A DNA stretch of 10,232 bases from Chitinophagia bacterium. GTDB taxonomy: Bacteria > Bacteroidota > Bacteroidia > Chitinophagales > Chitinophagaceae. Location: positions 1-10,232 of the forward strand of contig RGMU01000038.1 of assembly GCA_010021705.1 (NCBI GenBank). Direction: 5' to 3'. The translations under genes and the position numbers were made by a program. The notes under the pieces are model-generated. The model did not search any database. It worked only from the letters and a program-made list of their open reading frames with translations, and was not told the DNA's origin. This document shows, piece by piece, positions 1 through 6,650 of the stretch. The first letter of the stretch is position 1, and the number at the start of each line of letters is the position of its first letter.

Positions 1-67
1 TTGCTTCTTCGCCAAACAGCTTCTTAAACCCAAAATCAGTAAACGGATTAACGTATAGTGCAGGCAT
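1..67 (-). CDS. Rpn-family recombination-promoting nuclease / PDDEXK transposase-like protein, N-terminus only
   Basis: Only the first 22 codons are inside the window; the gene runs off the left edge. It reads MPALYVNPFTDFGFKKLFGE and continues EA. The NPFTDFGFKKLFGEE stretch is the characteristic opening of the large Bacteroidota family of Rpn/PD-(D/E)XK nuclease-transposase-like proteins (PF12784-type, recognised from memory). Members are usually about 280-310 residues and are linked to RecA-independent recombination and, more recently, to phage defence. The catalytic residues lie outside the window, so activity cannot be judged. The ATG at 67-65 is chosen because the conserved motif begins a few residues later and a TAACTTTG -7 box lies 18 bases upstream. 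Confidence 0.8.
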   Translation of the reverse strand, partial: MPALYVNPFTDFGFKKLFGEEA

Positions 68-84
68 GGGTGGTTTTTTTGGTG

Positions 85-92
85 CAAAGTTA
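85..92 (-). promoter_or_regulatory. Bacteroidota-type -7 box for the Rpn-family gene
   Basis: The minus strand reads TAACTTTG, an exact match to the TAnnTTTG -7 consensus of Bacteroidota sigma factor promoters. It lies 17 bases before the ATG, giving a leader of roughly 10 bases. No clear TTG-type -33 element is seen at the usual 19-base spacing. Confidence 0.5.
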
Positions 93-96
93 AAGA

Positions 97-132
97 AAAT
101 AGCTAATGATAGGCGGTTTTTGCGCTTATCAT
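97..132 (-). terminator. Probable rho-independent terminator after the 211-residue membrane protein gene
   Basis: Arms at 106-115 and 123-132 form a 10-bp stem with one G-U/mismatch position and a 7-base loop (GTTTTTG on the plus strand). Read on the minus strand, the hairpin starts 19 bases after the stop codon of the gene ending at 151 and is followed by a T-rich stretch (TAGCTATTTTCTTT). This fits a terminator between two minus-strand genes. The T-tract is interrupted, so strength is uncertain. Confidence 0.5.
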
Positions 133-150
133 AGAAGATAGTTTTAAGCT

Positions 151-786
151 CTACTTTAATATCTTATGCTTAAAAATAAAGAACAGCCCCAATAGCAATG
201 CCGCTATTCCGGCACCAACTAACATCCAGCCTTGCCGCTTAAAATCACCCGGCGTTTTACCCTCTACTATCACAAGTGTGTTGTCTGATGTATGCCCGTC
301 TTTGCTCATCAGCTTTTTCACCTCATCGCTAAAGTCATCAAACGATTTCACCCTCATGCCTGATGTGTTTATGGCAGCGGTATCGTCAAGAATAGTGCTT
401 ACGGCACTTTTTGACAGGTCGCCCCTGCCGGACTTTAAGAATACTTTAGGTTTTATATGCGCGTTGAAATACGCGCTAAAATCAGTGGATTCTTGCGCAG
501 TAGAGTCATCATAATATTTATCTACCATGTCGTTAACCAAAGAGTCGCTCACTAAGGCAAACAACACTTCATTCATCGTATTGGGGCTTTTACGGTCATA
601 TTCATAATAATATAAGCCTGAATAATATCCTTTGGATAGCACAAAATAGTCGTATTGCTTATAAGCATCGGCATTGCGCTCATATTCTGCTAAGGTGCAG
701 GTAGCAGGTGCTGTATTAGAAGATAGTTTTAAGATACCATTATAAATGAGATAGGGTCCCACTATAAGTAAAATATATTTCCACAT
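151..786 (-). CDS. Hypothetical protein with two membrane segments
   Basis: I do not recognise the family of this 211-residue protein. Residues 4-21 (ILLIVGPYLIYNGILKL) form an N-terminal membrane segment or uncleaved signal anchor. Residues 187-205 (WMLVGAGIAALLLGLFFIF) form a second, followed by a short basic tail (KHKILK). Positive charges at both ends suggest that both termini are cytoplasmic and the central 160-residue soluble domain faces the periplasm (inference). That domain is rich in Asp, Ser and Tyr and carries a YYSGLYYYEY patch at about 54-63. It has a lone cysteine at 30 and no lipobox. It is transcribed away from the EGF lipoprotein gene, with its own TAGGTTTG -7 box, and has a terminator-like hairpin downstream. 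The coding frame is clean and uses the same codon style as its neighbours. Confidence 0.8.
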   Translation of the reverse strand: MWKYILLIVGPYLIYNGILKLSSNTAPATCTLAEYERNADAYKQYDYFVLSKGYYSGLYYYEYDRKSPNTMNEVLFALVSDSLVNDMVDKYYDDSTAQESTDFSAYFNAHIKPKVFLKSGRGDLSKSAVSTILDDTAAINTSGMRVKSFDDFSDEVKKLMSKDGHTSDNTLVIVEGKTPGDFKRQGWMLVGAGIAALLLGLFFIFKHKILK

Positions 787-820
787 ATAAACGTTTTATT
801 TTCATGTAAATTATTGCCCA

Positions 821-828
821 CAAACCTA
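821..828 (-). promoter_or_regulatory. Bacteroidota-type -7 box for the two-segment membrane protein gene
   Basis: The minus strand reads TAGGTTTG, an exact TAnnTTTG match, 34 bases upstream of the ATG at 786. The leader after it is A/T-rich (ATGAAAATAAAACGTTTAT), as is common for Bacteroidota genes without a Shine-Dalgarno sequence. No convincing -33 element is present. Confidence 0.45.
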
Positions 829-947
829 TTAAAAAGCGTTATATAAACCGCATAAAAGCAGAAAAATAATATTTTTAAGGGAAGTGATAGCTTAGGAATA
901 AAAAATAGGTTATTTTTACGCTCCAAATACAGTTGTTTAAGCAAAAC

Positions 948-1526
948 ATGAAACCATTTATATATACTTTACTATCTATCACAGCGGGCATTTTGCTTGC
1001 ATTTGCCTATCAGTCTTGCGTGAAACCCGGCGGACCCCGGTTGTGCAACAATGTGGAATGCCTTAATGGCAGCTATTGCTTAAAAGGGCAGTGTATGTGC
1101 CCTGCCGGCTATGAAGGCACAAACTGCGCCACCCCTGCGGTGGACAAATTTATAGGCGCTTGGAGGGTAAGGCAAGTGGTAACGGGTAGCGACTCTTTTA
1201 AGGTAAAAGGCAAAGACACCACTTATACTATTCAAATTAACCGCACCACCACACCCACCACGTTTTTTATAGACAATTTTTTGGGCGACCCGCAATTTAA
1301 CTCTATAGTGGGTATAATAGACAGCACATACAAATATAGCTTTCGCTTAGACACAGCGCGCGACCTTAATATGTGGTACAAAAACATAAACATTCGCTTT
1401 GGTAGCGGTGGCGAATTTGTAAGCTCACCTAAAAGTATATGGGCAAGCGTTATACTACGCTATATTAACTATAATCACAACTGGCAGGTGGACACCCTTC
1501 GCATGGATATGACCCCTGCACCATAG
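948..1526 (+). CDS. Lipoprotein with an EGF-like domain
   Basis: A 192-residue secreted lipoprotein. Residues 1-23 form a signal peptide (MKPFIYTLLSITAGILLAFA, then YQS) ending at Cys24, a relaxed lipobox (YQSC) of the kind common in Bacteroidota. Cysteines 33, 38, 44, 49, 51 and 60 give the C-x4-C-x5-C-x4-C-x-C-x8-C spacing of an EGF-like module, including the typical PAGYEGTNC end. The remaining 130 residues look all-beta (alternating hydrophobic strands, many Thr/Asn) and begin GAWRVRQVV, reminiscent of small lipocalin-like Bacteroidota surface proteins (inference). Its role is unknown; a cell-surface or binding function is plausible. The ATG at 948 is preferred over the in-frame TTG at 933 because the signal peptide then starts with Met-Lys. 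Confidence 0.85.
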   Translation: MKPFIYTLLSITAGILLAFAYQSCVKPGGPRLCNNVECLNGSYCLKGQCMCPAGYEGTNCATPAVDKFIGAWRVRQVVTGSDSFKVKGKDTTYTIQINRTTTPTTFFIDNFLGDPQFNSIVGIIDSTYKYSFRLDTARDLNMWYKNINIRFGSGGEFVSSPKSIWASVILRYINYNHNWQVDTLRMDMTPAP

Positions 1527-1556
1527 TAAAAGCATAAAAATAACAAAAAGAAATAG

Positions 1557-1564
1557 TAGCTTTG
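1557..1564 (+). promoter_or_regulatory. Bacteroidota-type -7 box for the His-rich membrane protein gene
   Basis: TAGCTTTG matches TAnnTTTG exactly, 52 bases upstream of the ATG at 1617. It is followed by a small hairpin (TGCCG at 1563-1567 with CGGCA at 1578-1582, then GGTTTTT), which could be a weak terminator of the upstream lipoprotein gene or part of the 5' leader. No clear -33 TTG element is seen. Confidence 0.45.
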
Positions 1565-1616
1565 CCGCTCTTTAAGCCGGCAGGTTTTTAGCACATATTA
1601 AAAACAAATACAGCAA

Positions 1617-1976
1617 ATGGAACAGCACACGCATGAGGCTGCTAATGCCCATAACGAACACCACACTAACGGACACTCTGACCATGCTCACGGGCATGAT
1701 GACGCACAGCATGAAAGAGCCAAAAGCAAAGGGTCTTTTATATCTTCTTTTTGGCTTGTGGTTATACTTGCCGGCTTATTTATAGCCGCGCTTAACTTTA
1801 TACAAGTGGTACAAAACGAGCATAGCGAAGGCGAAGGCACGCACCATGAAGCTACACACCACGGCGGTGGGCACGAAGCCAACCATCACGGTAGCGAAGC
1901 ACCACATGAAGGCGGGCACGAAGCCAACCATGGCGGTGGCGAAGCTCCGCATGAAGGCGGGCACGAAGGGCATTAA
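1617..1976 (+). CDS. Histidine-rich single-pass membrane protein with C-terminal tandem repeats
   Basis: A 119-residue protein with 24 histidines (about 20%). Residues 1-33 are hydrophilic with ten His, followed by a basic patch RAKSK at 34-38. One membrane helix spans about 42-65 (FWLVVILAGLFIAALNFIQV). The C-terminal tail has fourteen His and is built from a 15-residue repeat, GGHEANHHGSEAPHE at 84-98 and GGHEANHGGGEAPHE at 99-113, plus a partial copy. The basic patch before the helix predicts the N-terminus inside and the C-terminal tail outside (inference). Such His/Glu/Asp-rich tails usually bind Zn, Ni, Cu or Co, so a metal buffer or metal-transport accessory role is plausible, but no known family is recognised and no metal transporter is adjacent. 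The next gene, hldD, begins 52 bases downstream and may be co-transcribed. Confidence 0.8.
   Translation: MEQHTHEAANAHNEHHTNGHSDHAHGHDDAQHERAKSKGSFISSFWLVVILAGLFIAALNFIQVVQNEHSEGEGTHHEATHHGGGHEANHHGSEAPHEGGHEANHGGGEAPHEGGHEGH
1866..1973 (+). repeat. 45-nt in-frame tandem repeat (2.4 copies) in the His-rich gene
   Basis: Copy 1 is 1866-1910, copy 2 is 1911-1955, and an 18-base partial copy ends just before the stop codon. Each copy encodes a GGHEANH..EAPHE unit. The copies are nearly identical, so copy number may vary between strains by slippage. Confidence 0.8.
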
Positions 1977-2028
1977 TACCCTCCCTTTTGCCGCTAAAGG
2001 CAGTTACATTTTTTTGAACACATTTTTC

Positions 2029-3009
2029 ATGGATAAAAACCACTGCATTGCCATAACGGGGGCAGCCGGGTTCATTGGCAGCTACTTAACAGGTTTCCTA
2101 AACCAAAAGGGATATACGAACCTTATATTAGTAGATGATTTTACGCAGCCTGCCAAAAAGCCAAACTTTATAGGCAAGCGATATGCTCGGCTTATAGACC
2201 GTAATAGCTTTATAGAGTGGTGGACAGGTAGGGCTGACGCCGTTCAATATTGCTTTCACTTAGGGGCGCGTACCGACACCACCGAGCCTAACTATGCCAT
2301 TCACAAACATTTTAACTTAGACTATTCCATAGCCGTATGGGAGCGATGCTATAGATTTAATGTTCCTTTAGTGTATGCCTCTTCGGCAGCTACCTACGGC
2401 AACGGAGACCAAGGCTATGATGACACCGGTGCCCTACCTACCTTAATGCAGCCCCTAAATGCCTACGGCATATCTAAAAACCAATTTGATATCTGGGCAT
2501 CACGGCAAGAATATAAGCCTCCTTTTTGGGCTGGGTTAAAATTTTTTAACGTATATGGTCCTAACGAATACCATAAAAACCGAATGGCATCGGTAATTTT
2601 TCACGCCTATAACCAAATTAAGCAAACGGGTGCCATGCGCCTATTCAAATCGCACCACCCCAACTATGCAGACGGGCAGCAGCAGCGCGACTTTATCTAC
2701 GTAAAAGACATAATAAATATAGCAGAATGGATGATGAGAAGAAAGCCCCAAAGCGGTATTTACAATGCCGGCACCGGCAAAGCACGCACCTTCAACGACT
2801 TAGCCACTGCCGTTTTTAATGCCATGCAACTACCCGTAAACATTGAATACATTGACACTCCGACAGACATCAGAGACAAATACCAATACTACACCCAAGC
2901 CAAAATGGACAAGCTATTAGCCGCAGGCTACCCCCACCAGTTTTATGAATTGGAAACCGGCGTGCAGGAATATGTAACCCAATACCTAAAGGAAAATAAG
3001 TATTTTTAA
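2029..3009 (+). CDS. hldD: ADP-L-glycero-D-manno-heptose-6-epimerase
   Basis: This NAD(P)-dependent short-chain sugar-nucleotide epimerase (326 residues, normal for HldD) converts ADP-D-glycero-D-manno-heptose into the L-glycero form, the heptose donor for the LPS inner core; it is cytoplasmic. A Rossmann glycine motif TGAAGFIG is at 10-17. SSAATYG at 118-124 is followed by the catalytic YxxxK pair, Tyr146 and Lys150. The HldD-specific stretch FFNVYGPNEYHKNRMAS at 172-188 carries Lys183, matching the second catalytic base region (Lys178 of the E. coli enzyme), and DFIYVKDI at 221-228 and the NAGTGKARTFNDLA segment at 246-259 also match the family. The open frame extends upstream to 1846 through the His-rich gene in another phase, but ATG 2029 sits directly before the Rossmann fold, so it is chosen. 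Confidence 0.92.
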   Translation: MDKNHCIAITGAAGFIGSYLTGFLNQKGYTNLILVDDFTQPAKKPNFIGKRYARLIDRNSFIEWWTGRADAVQYCFHLGARTDTTEPNYAIHKHFNLDYSIAVWERCYRFNVPLVYASSAATYGNGDQGYDDTGALPTLMQPLNAYGISKNQFDIWASRQEYKPPFWAGLKFFNVYGPNEYHKNRMASVIFHAYNQIKQTGAMRLFKSHHPNYADGQQQRDFIYVKDIINIAEWMMRRKPQSGIYNAGTGKARTFNDLATAVFNAMQLPVNIEYIDTPTDIRDKYQYYTQAKMDKLLAAGYPHQFYELETGVQEYVTQYLKENKYF

Positions 3010-3020
3010 TAAACGAATAG

Positions 3021-3051
3021 TTTAGTTTTAACAAGAAAAAGCGTACTTTTG
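3021..3051 (+). promoter_or_regulatory. Promoter of the HEPN two-gene operon (-33 TTTA, -7 TACTTTTG)
   Basis: TACTTTTG at 3044-3051 is an exact TAnnTTTG -7 match. TTTA at 3021-3024 lies 19 bases upstream, the normal -33/-7 spacing for Bacteroidota, though it lacks the usual final G. The expected start of transcription falls inside the hairpin at 3052-3087. Confidence 0.55.
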
Positions 3052-3087
3052 TAGTGTCCATCTTTACTCATAGTAAAATGGATACTA
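3052..3087 (+). promoter_or_regulatory. Large inverted repeat / hairpin at the operon start (operator or leader structure)
   Basis: The outer arms are TAGTGTCCAT at 3052-3061 and ATGGATACTA at 3078-3087 (10 bp with one G-U position). The inner arms are TTTACT at 3063-3068 and AGTAAA at 3072-3077. A single unpaired C at 3062 and a 3-base loop (CAT) complete the structure. It immediately follows the -7 box and ends 40 bases before the ATG at 3128. It could be an operator for an autoregulator or a leader RNA hairpin; no T-tract follows, so a terminator is unlikely. Confidence 0.55.
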
Positions 3088-3127
3088 TTACTATCATTGT
3101 ATTTGTAACAACGCAAATCAAAGCTAT

Positions 3128-3619
3128 ATGAAAAACGAATTGCACACCACAGCCACTTCTTCAACCGAAGAAGCACTGCATGGGCTTATTAGCCGGTTGC
3201 AAGCATATCATTATAGTCATGCACAACAAGCCGGCGACAGTAAAGATTTGCTTGCCGTAGGTGTAAAAGATAAATTTGCCCAAGTTTTAGACTCGCTGTT
3301 AGCTAACCCTATTAGTGCTATGCACAATGCTAAAAAAGGGTTAGACGCTTCTTTAAGCCACTTTGTTGAAAATGTAATTTCAGCCTATCTTAATACAAAA
3401 AAAGATTTGGTTGCCAAAGCGGTATTGGTAGATAGTAGCCCTAATGTGCTTTATTATATTATAGCTTTAAAAAACGATAGCTTAGCCAATAGAATTGCCG
3501 TAAATGATTTTTTTGACTTTTACGATGACTCCGGTTTATCTGACGATTATCCCGTTTATTTCCAATATATAGCCGAAAGACATTTTCAAAGCATAAATTA
3601 TATAAAGGAAGTTGCCTAA
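3128..3619 (+). CDS. Hypothetical protein, first gene of a HEPN-linked pair
   Basis: A 163-residue soluble, mostly helical N-terminal half (about 14-95) followed by a mixed alpha/beta C-terminal half. The C-terminal part reads as strand VLYYIIALKND at 107-117, a helix, FFDFYDD at 128-134, then YPVYFQYI at 141-148, a pattern I associate only loosely with small Bacteroidota proteins found next to HEPN genes. No nucleotidyltransferase GSxxxG/DxD motif is present, so it is not a standard MNT antitoxin. No signal peptide or membrane segment is seen. Its stop codon overlaps the TTG start of the next gene by 8 bases, implying translational coupling. By position it could be the antitoxin or regulator of the pair, but this is inference; the function is unknown. 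Confidence 0.75.
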   Translation: MKNELHTTATSSTEEALHGLISRLQAYHYSHAQQAGDSKDLLAVGVKDKFAQVLDSLLANPISAMHNAKKGLDASLSHFVENVISAYLNTKKDLVAKAVLVDSSPNVLYYIIALKNDSLANRIAVNDFFDFYDDSGLSDDYPVYFQYIAERHFQSINYIKEVA

Positions 3620-4030
3620 GTTAGACCCTCGCCCTTATCAAAAGCAGGCACAACACAACGAAAGATTTCACGATAACATTTGTAGTAGTTTTCCTGACGA
3701 CTTTTTCGACTGGAAAATTACTATACTATTTTATATAGCCATACATCACGTAAAAGCATTAGCCAATCAACTGGGTATAACAATCGGAGAAAGCCATAGG
3801 GCAATAAACGGTAACATTAAACCACCTGACGATAGCCCTCGAAAACCTACAATTACCTCTATCGTACTTCTCAAATATCTCGGTATAATGGGTTTGTGGA
3901 TAGAAGTAATGTTTTTACTACCGAAGACGCATTTCAGGAAATTATGAAGGAAGAGCATGAAATATGCGCTGAAGCCCTTAATGGGATAAAAAAATACCTG
4001 ACAGAAAGCAGAGGATTGGAAGAAGAGTAA
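3612..4030 (+). pseudogene. HEPN-like gene interrupted by a single-base frameshift
   Basis: Frame one runs from TTG 3612 (with AGGAAG just upstream) and encodes a typical HEPN-family core: YQKQAQHNERF near 9-19, then DWKITILFYIAIHHVKALAN at 33-52 and SHRAING at 61-67. This resembles the DW..T..FY.A.H.V.A....G...SH pattern of small HEPN proteins. After Arg77 the expected continuation lies in another frame: from the A4 run at 3842-3845 it reads KTYNYLYRTSQISRYNGFVD and goes on for 62 codons, Glu-rich at the end, to TAA at 4028-4030. The tail's YxxLYxxSxxxRYNG pattern is the second conserved HEPN segment. The second frame is closed by a TAG at 3833-3835, so the junction is at about 3836-3860. 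One extra A would restore about 139 residues. Without it, frame one ends at 3947 with an unrelated 34-residue tail. HEPN proteins are often toxins or RNases. Sequencing error, true mutation and recoding all remain possible. Confidence 0.65.
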
Positions 4031-4142
4031 AATTGCTATAAAGCCGATTGTAGATAGTACAAATTAAGCTATTCTGCCCGCATACCCTTCCACCAATACC
4101 CCTATATAAAAAATCAATTACTTTTTTCTATAATTTTTCGTC

Positions 4143-4150
4143 TATATTTG
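4143..4150 (+). promoter_or_regulatory. Bacteroidota-type -7 box for the CDGSH-GNAT pair
   Basis: TATATTTG matches TAnnTTTG exactly and lies 18 bases before the ATG at 4169, so the leader would be only about 12 bases. The 138 bases between 4030 and 4169 hold no other gene; a T-rich patch at about 4121-4138 lies where a -33 element would be, but has no clear TTG. Confidence 0.5.
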
Positions 4151-4168
4151 TAGATATATCATTTTAAT

Positions 4169-4396
4169 ATGGCGGCAACTAAGCTAACAGTAAACAACAA
4201 CGGTTCTATCAAAGTAGAAGGCGATTTTGAAATAGTGGACATGGAAGGCAATGTGTATGACCTTGCCGGCAGAACCCTTGTTAGCCTTTGCCGCTGTGGC
4301 TTATCCGGCAACAAGCCCTTTTGCGATGGCGGGCACAAAGGCAACTTTGAGCACTGCGCCACCGCATTTGCCCTACCCCCACGCAAAGTTTCTTAA
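4169..4396 (+). CDS. CDGSH-type [2Fe-2S] iron-sulfur protein
   Basis: A 75-residue, mitoNEET-like protein with one CDGSH zinc-finger-like motif that binds a [2Fe-2S] cluster through three cysteines and one histidine. These are visible as Cys41, Cys43, Cys52 and His56 in CRCGLSGNKPFCDGGH, and all ligands are present. The N-terminal half (residues 4-36) is a beta-rich segment reading SIKVEGDFEIVDMEGNVYDL, normal for bacterial single-motif members. The family acts as a redox or Fe-S carrier; the bacterial role is poorly defined. No signal peptide, so it is cytoplasmic. It has its own promoter and is followed 23 bases later by a GNAT gene, with which it is probably co-transcribed. Confidence 0.93.
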   Translation: MAATKLTVNNNGSIKVEGDFEIVDMEGNVYDLAGRTLVSLCRCGLSGNKPFCDGGHKGNFEHCATAFALPPRKVS

Positions 4397-4419
4397 TCAT
4401 ATAAAAAACCTCCCTATCT

Positions 4420-4908
4420 ATGGTAATAGCAACACCTAAAACCAATTTTGAACAAATGATGGACGTAGTGAACAGTGTGTTTGACTACGAAAACGACCGT
4501 TCACAGTTAGACGTAACCGATGAGGTAATAGAGCGCATACTTGCCCTACACCCCGCCGCCGCCATTGAAAAGCACGATGCCAACGGACCTACCGTGTGGA
4601 TATTGCTGATACCGGTGTCTAAGTTCACTATGAACCGCTTTTTAGACAAAAAGATTAACGAACAAGAGCTTTTTGACCAAACCGCGCCCGGTGGTGCGTT
4701 CCATGCTATTTACCTGTGCTCAGCTGTGGTGCTACCGTCATACCGGCGCAAAGGCATAGCCATGCAGCTTACCGTAGATGCCATTAACCAAATAACCGCC
4801 CAACACCCCGTTGCAGCACTATTCTACTGGAAAATGAGCGAAGAAGGCAAAATGCTGGCAGAAAAAATAGCCGTTTCGGTGGGCTTGCCCCTTTTTGAGC
4901 GCAGCTAA
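4420..4908 (+). CDS. GNAT-family N-acetyltransferase-like protein
   Basis: A 162-residue protein whose central part matches the GNAT acetyl-CoA-binding core. The strand AIYLCSAVVLP at 96-106 is followed by SYRRKGIAMQLTVDAI at 107-122, containing the R-x-x-G-x-A/G pyrophosphate loop (Arg110, Lys111, Gly112, Ile113, Ala114) and the following helix. The N-terminal half (residues 9-80), including VWILLIPVSKF at 59-69, would form the acceptor side. The substrate cannot be told from sequence, and the fold is somewhat divergent with no family-specific motif. It lies downstream of the CDGSH gene in a likely operon and converges with the ABC exporter gene, whose stop codon overlaps its own by 3 bases (4905-4908 region); no terminator hairpin is seen between them. 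Confidence 0.7.
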   Translation: MVIATPKTNFEQMMDVVNSVFDYENDRSQLDVTDEVIERILALHPAAAIEKHDANGPTVWILLIPVSKFTMNRFLDKKINEQELFDQTAPGGAFHAIYLCSAVVLPSYRRKGIAMQLTVDAINQITAQHPVAALFYWKMSEEGKMLAEKIAVSVGLPLFERS

Positions 4909-6646
4909 GCTAATTGCTGCAAATTCACCAATTTTTGATACGTTCCGCCTTCTATAGCCATAAGCCGGCTATGGGTACCGCGTTCTATAATCTGCCCCTT
5001 GTCTAACACCACTATTTCATGGGCGTGCTGCACCGTGCTTAACCGGTGCGCAATCACTATGCAGGTGCGGTTTTGCATCAGCTTATTAATGGCATCTTGC
5101 ACCCAACGCTCACTTTCGGTGTCTAACGATGACGTAGCCTCGTCTAATATCAGCAAGGCAGGGTTTTTAAGTAACGCTCTCGCTATGGTTATCCTTTGTT
5201 TTTCGCCTCCGCTAAGCCTTATGCCTCTGTCGCCCACTGTATAGTCATACCCTTCAGGCTTTTGCAATATAAACGCTTCGGCATTGGCTATGCGCGCTGC
5301 TTCGGCTATTTCGGTAGCCGTAGCGGCACTGTTGCCCATAGGTCGGCTATTCTATAGTCTTTCAAGTTAATGCCGTCTATGGTAATGGTGCCGCTTGTAG
5401 GGTCATGAAAGCGAGGTATAAGGTCTGCCAATGTGCTTTTTCCTGCCCCCGATGCCCCTACTAAAGCAGTAATTTTACCTTTTTCTATGGTTATATTAAT
5501 GTTTTTGAGCACCTGCTTGTCGTTGTACGAAAAGCACACATTATTTAACACTATGGCATGTTCCACTTTTTCAATAGACTTAGGGTTTTCACAGTCGGTT
5601 ATCTTATTTTCTACTTCCAATATTTGCTCCATACGCTCCAATGCCGATGCCCCTTTTTGAACATTAGAAAAAGCTGCCGAAAGGTTCTTAAAGGGGCTTA
5701 TAATTTGCGTAAACATGGCTATATAAGCAATAAAAGATGCCCCCGTAAAACCGGTATTGGCAAACACCATTTGCCCCCCTATCCACAATATTACGCTAAC
5801 CACTATCACCCCCATAGTTTCCGACACCGGCGAAGCCAGCTCCCGCCGCGCCGCTATGCGGTTACGGCTACGGAACAGTGCCATTACCGCCCCTTCAAAC
5901 CGCTTCATTTGCTGCCCCTCGGCATTGAAAGATTTTAACACCCTGATGCCCGTTAGCGTTTCTTCTACAATACTCATAATGCCCGACAACTGCTGCATGG
6001 CATTTGCCGACTCTTTACGCAATGCTTTGGCTATGCGCCCTATCACAAAGCCCGCTAACGGCAAAAAAAGAAACAGTATCAGCGTTAGCCCCGAATTCAT
6101 GTATATCATTGCCGTTAAATAGGCTATTATCGTTAGCGGTTCACGGATAAACACTTCCAACACACTCATAATGCTTAGTTCTACCTCGTTTATATCATTG
6201 GTCATGCGAGATATAAGGTCGCCCTTGCGTTCTTCTGAAAAATAGCCGATAGGTAGCGTTAATATTTTGCCAAACATATCAAGCCTAAGCCGGCTTAGCA
6301 CCTCATTCCTTATGGGGTTCAGCGTATAAAGCGACAAATACAAAAACAAGTTTTTGAAAACCGTAAACCCTACCACTATCACGCATATACTGCCCAAAGC
6401 GTGCAACCGGTCTTGCGCCATCACAGCCTCCCGAAACATGGCATTTGCCTTTTCCAATCCCCACTGCATTTGCGCCACATTTACCTTTTGGGGCTGCTTA
6501 GTACCAAACAGTATTTCTATTACCGGTATCAGCATATTAAACGACAACAGCCCAAAAACTATCCCTAAAAAATTAAAGATAAAATATTGTGCTATTTTCA
6601 GCCTAAAGCCCCGCAAATAGCGTAATATGGTTTGCAACCTATTCAT
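4905..6646 (-). pseudogene. MsbA-like ABC exporter (membrane plus ATPase), disrupted by an internal deletion and frameshift
   Basis: This is a fused half-transporter of the type IV exporter / lipid A flippase class. The first frame (6646 down to 5306) encodes about six membrane helices (roughly 18-48, 83-108, 163-182, 186-206, 277-296, 301-320) and the start of the ATPase: A-loop Tyr near 374 and Walker A GASGAGKST at 397-405. It stays normal through YRIADL (to residue 436), then goes out of frame. The rest lies in another frame (5339 to 4905): LSGGEKQR signature, Walker B LLILDE, D-loop SSLD and the H-loop His in VIAHRLS. Between YRIADL and GNSAATATE the family expects about 25 residues containing the Q-loop (xxGxVxQExxLFNDTxxxNIxFG); these are absent, and the two frames meet directly at about 5336-5341. 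A deletion of roughly 73-76 bp not divisible by three explains both. The product as written cannot be a working transporter. Confidence 0.8.
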
Positions 6647-6650
6647 TATG

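Noticed and set aside
762..944. Minus-strand 60-codon frame in the spacer before the lipoprotein gene
   Set aside because: A/T-rich, hydrophobic/aromatic translation without family features, and it overlaps the start of the gene ending at 786; likely chance.
933..947. TTG start for the EGF lipoprotein
   Set aside because: The ATG at 948 gives a normal Met-Lys signal peptide; the extra five residues add nothing conserved.
1846..2028. A 61-codon upstream extension of hldD overlapping the His-rich gene
   Set aside because: It is the His-rich repeat read in another phase (a KPT/MKAGT-like translation); the HldD Rossmann fold starts right after ATG 2029.
3010..3024. TAAAC-GAATA-GTTTA stem after hldD as a terminator
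   Set aside because: Five A/T-rich base pairs overlapping the next promoter's -33 region; too weak to call.
3836..3860. Programmed -1 ribosomal frameshifting in the HEPN-like gene
   Set aside because: The site reads CGA AAA CCT in the zero frame, which is not a standard X-XXY-YYZ slippery heptamer, and I see no obvious downstream stem; an indel is simpler.
5433..6620. Several plus-strand frames antisense to the ABC exporter
   Set aside because: They are shadows of the exporter coding sequence, with no recognisable domains of their own.
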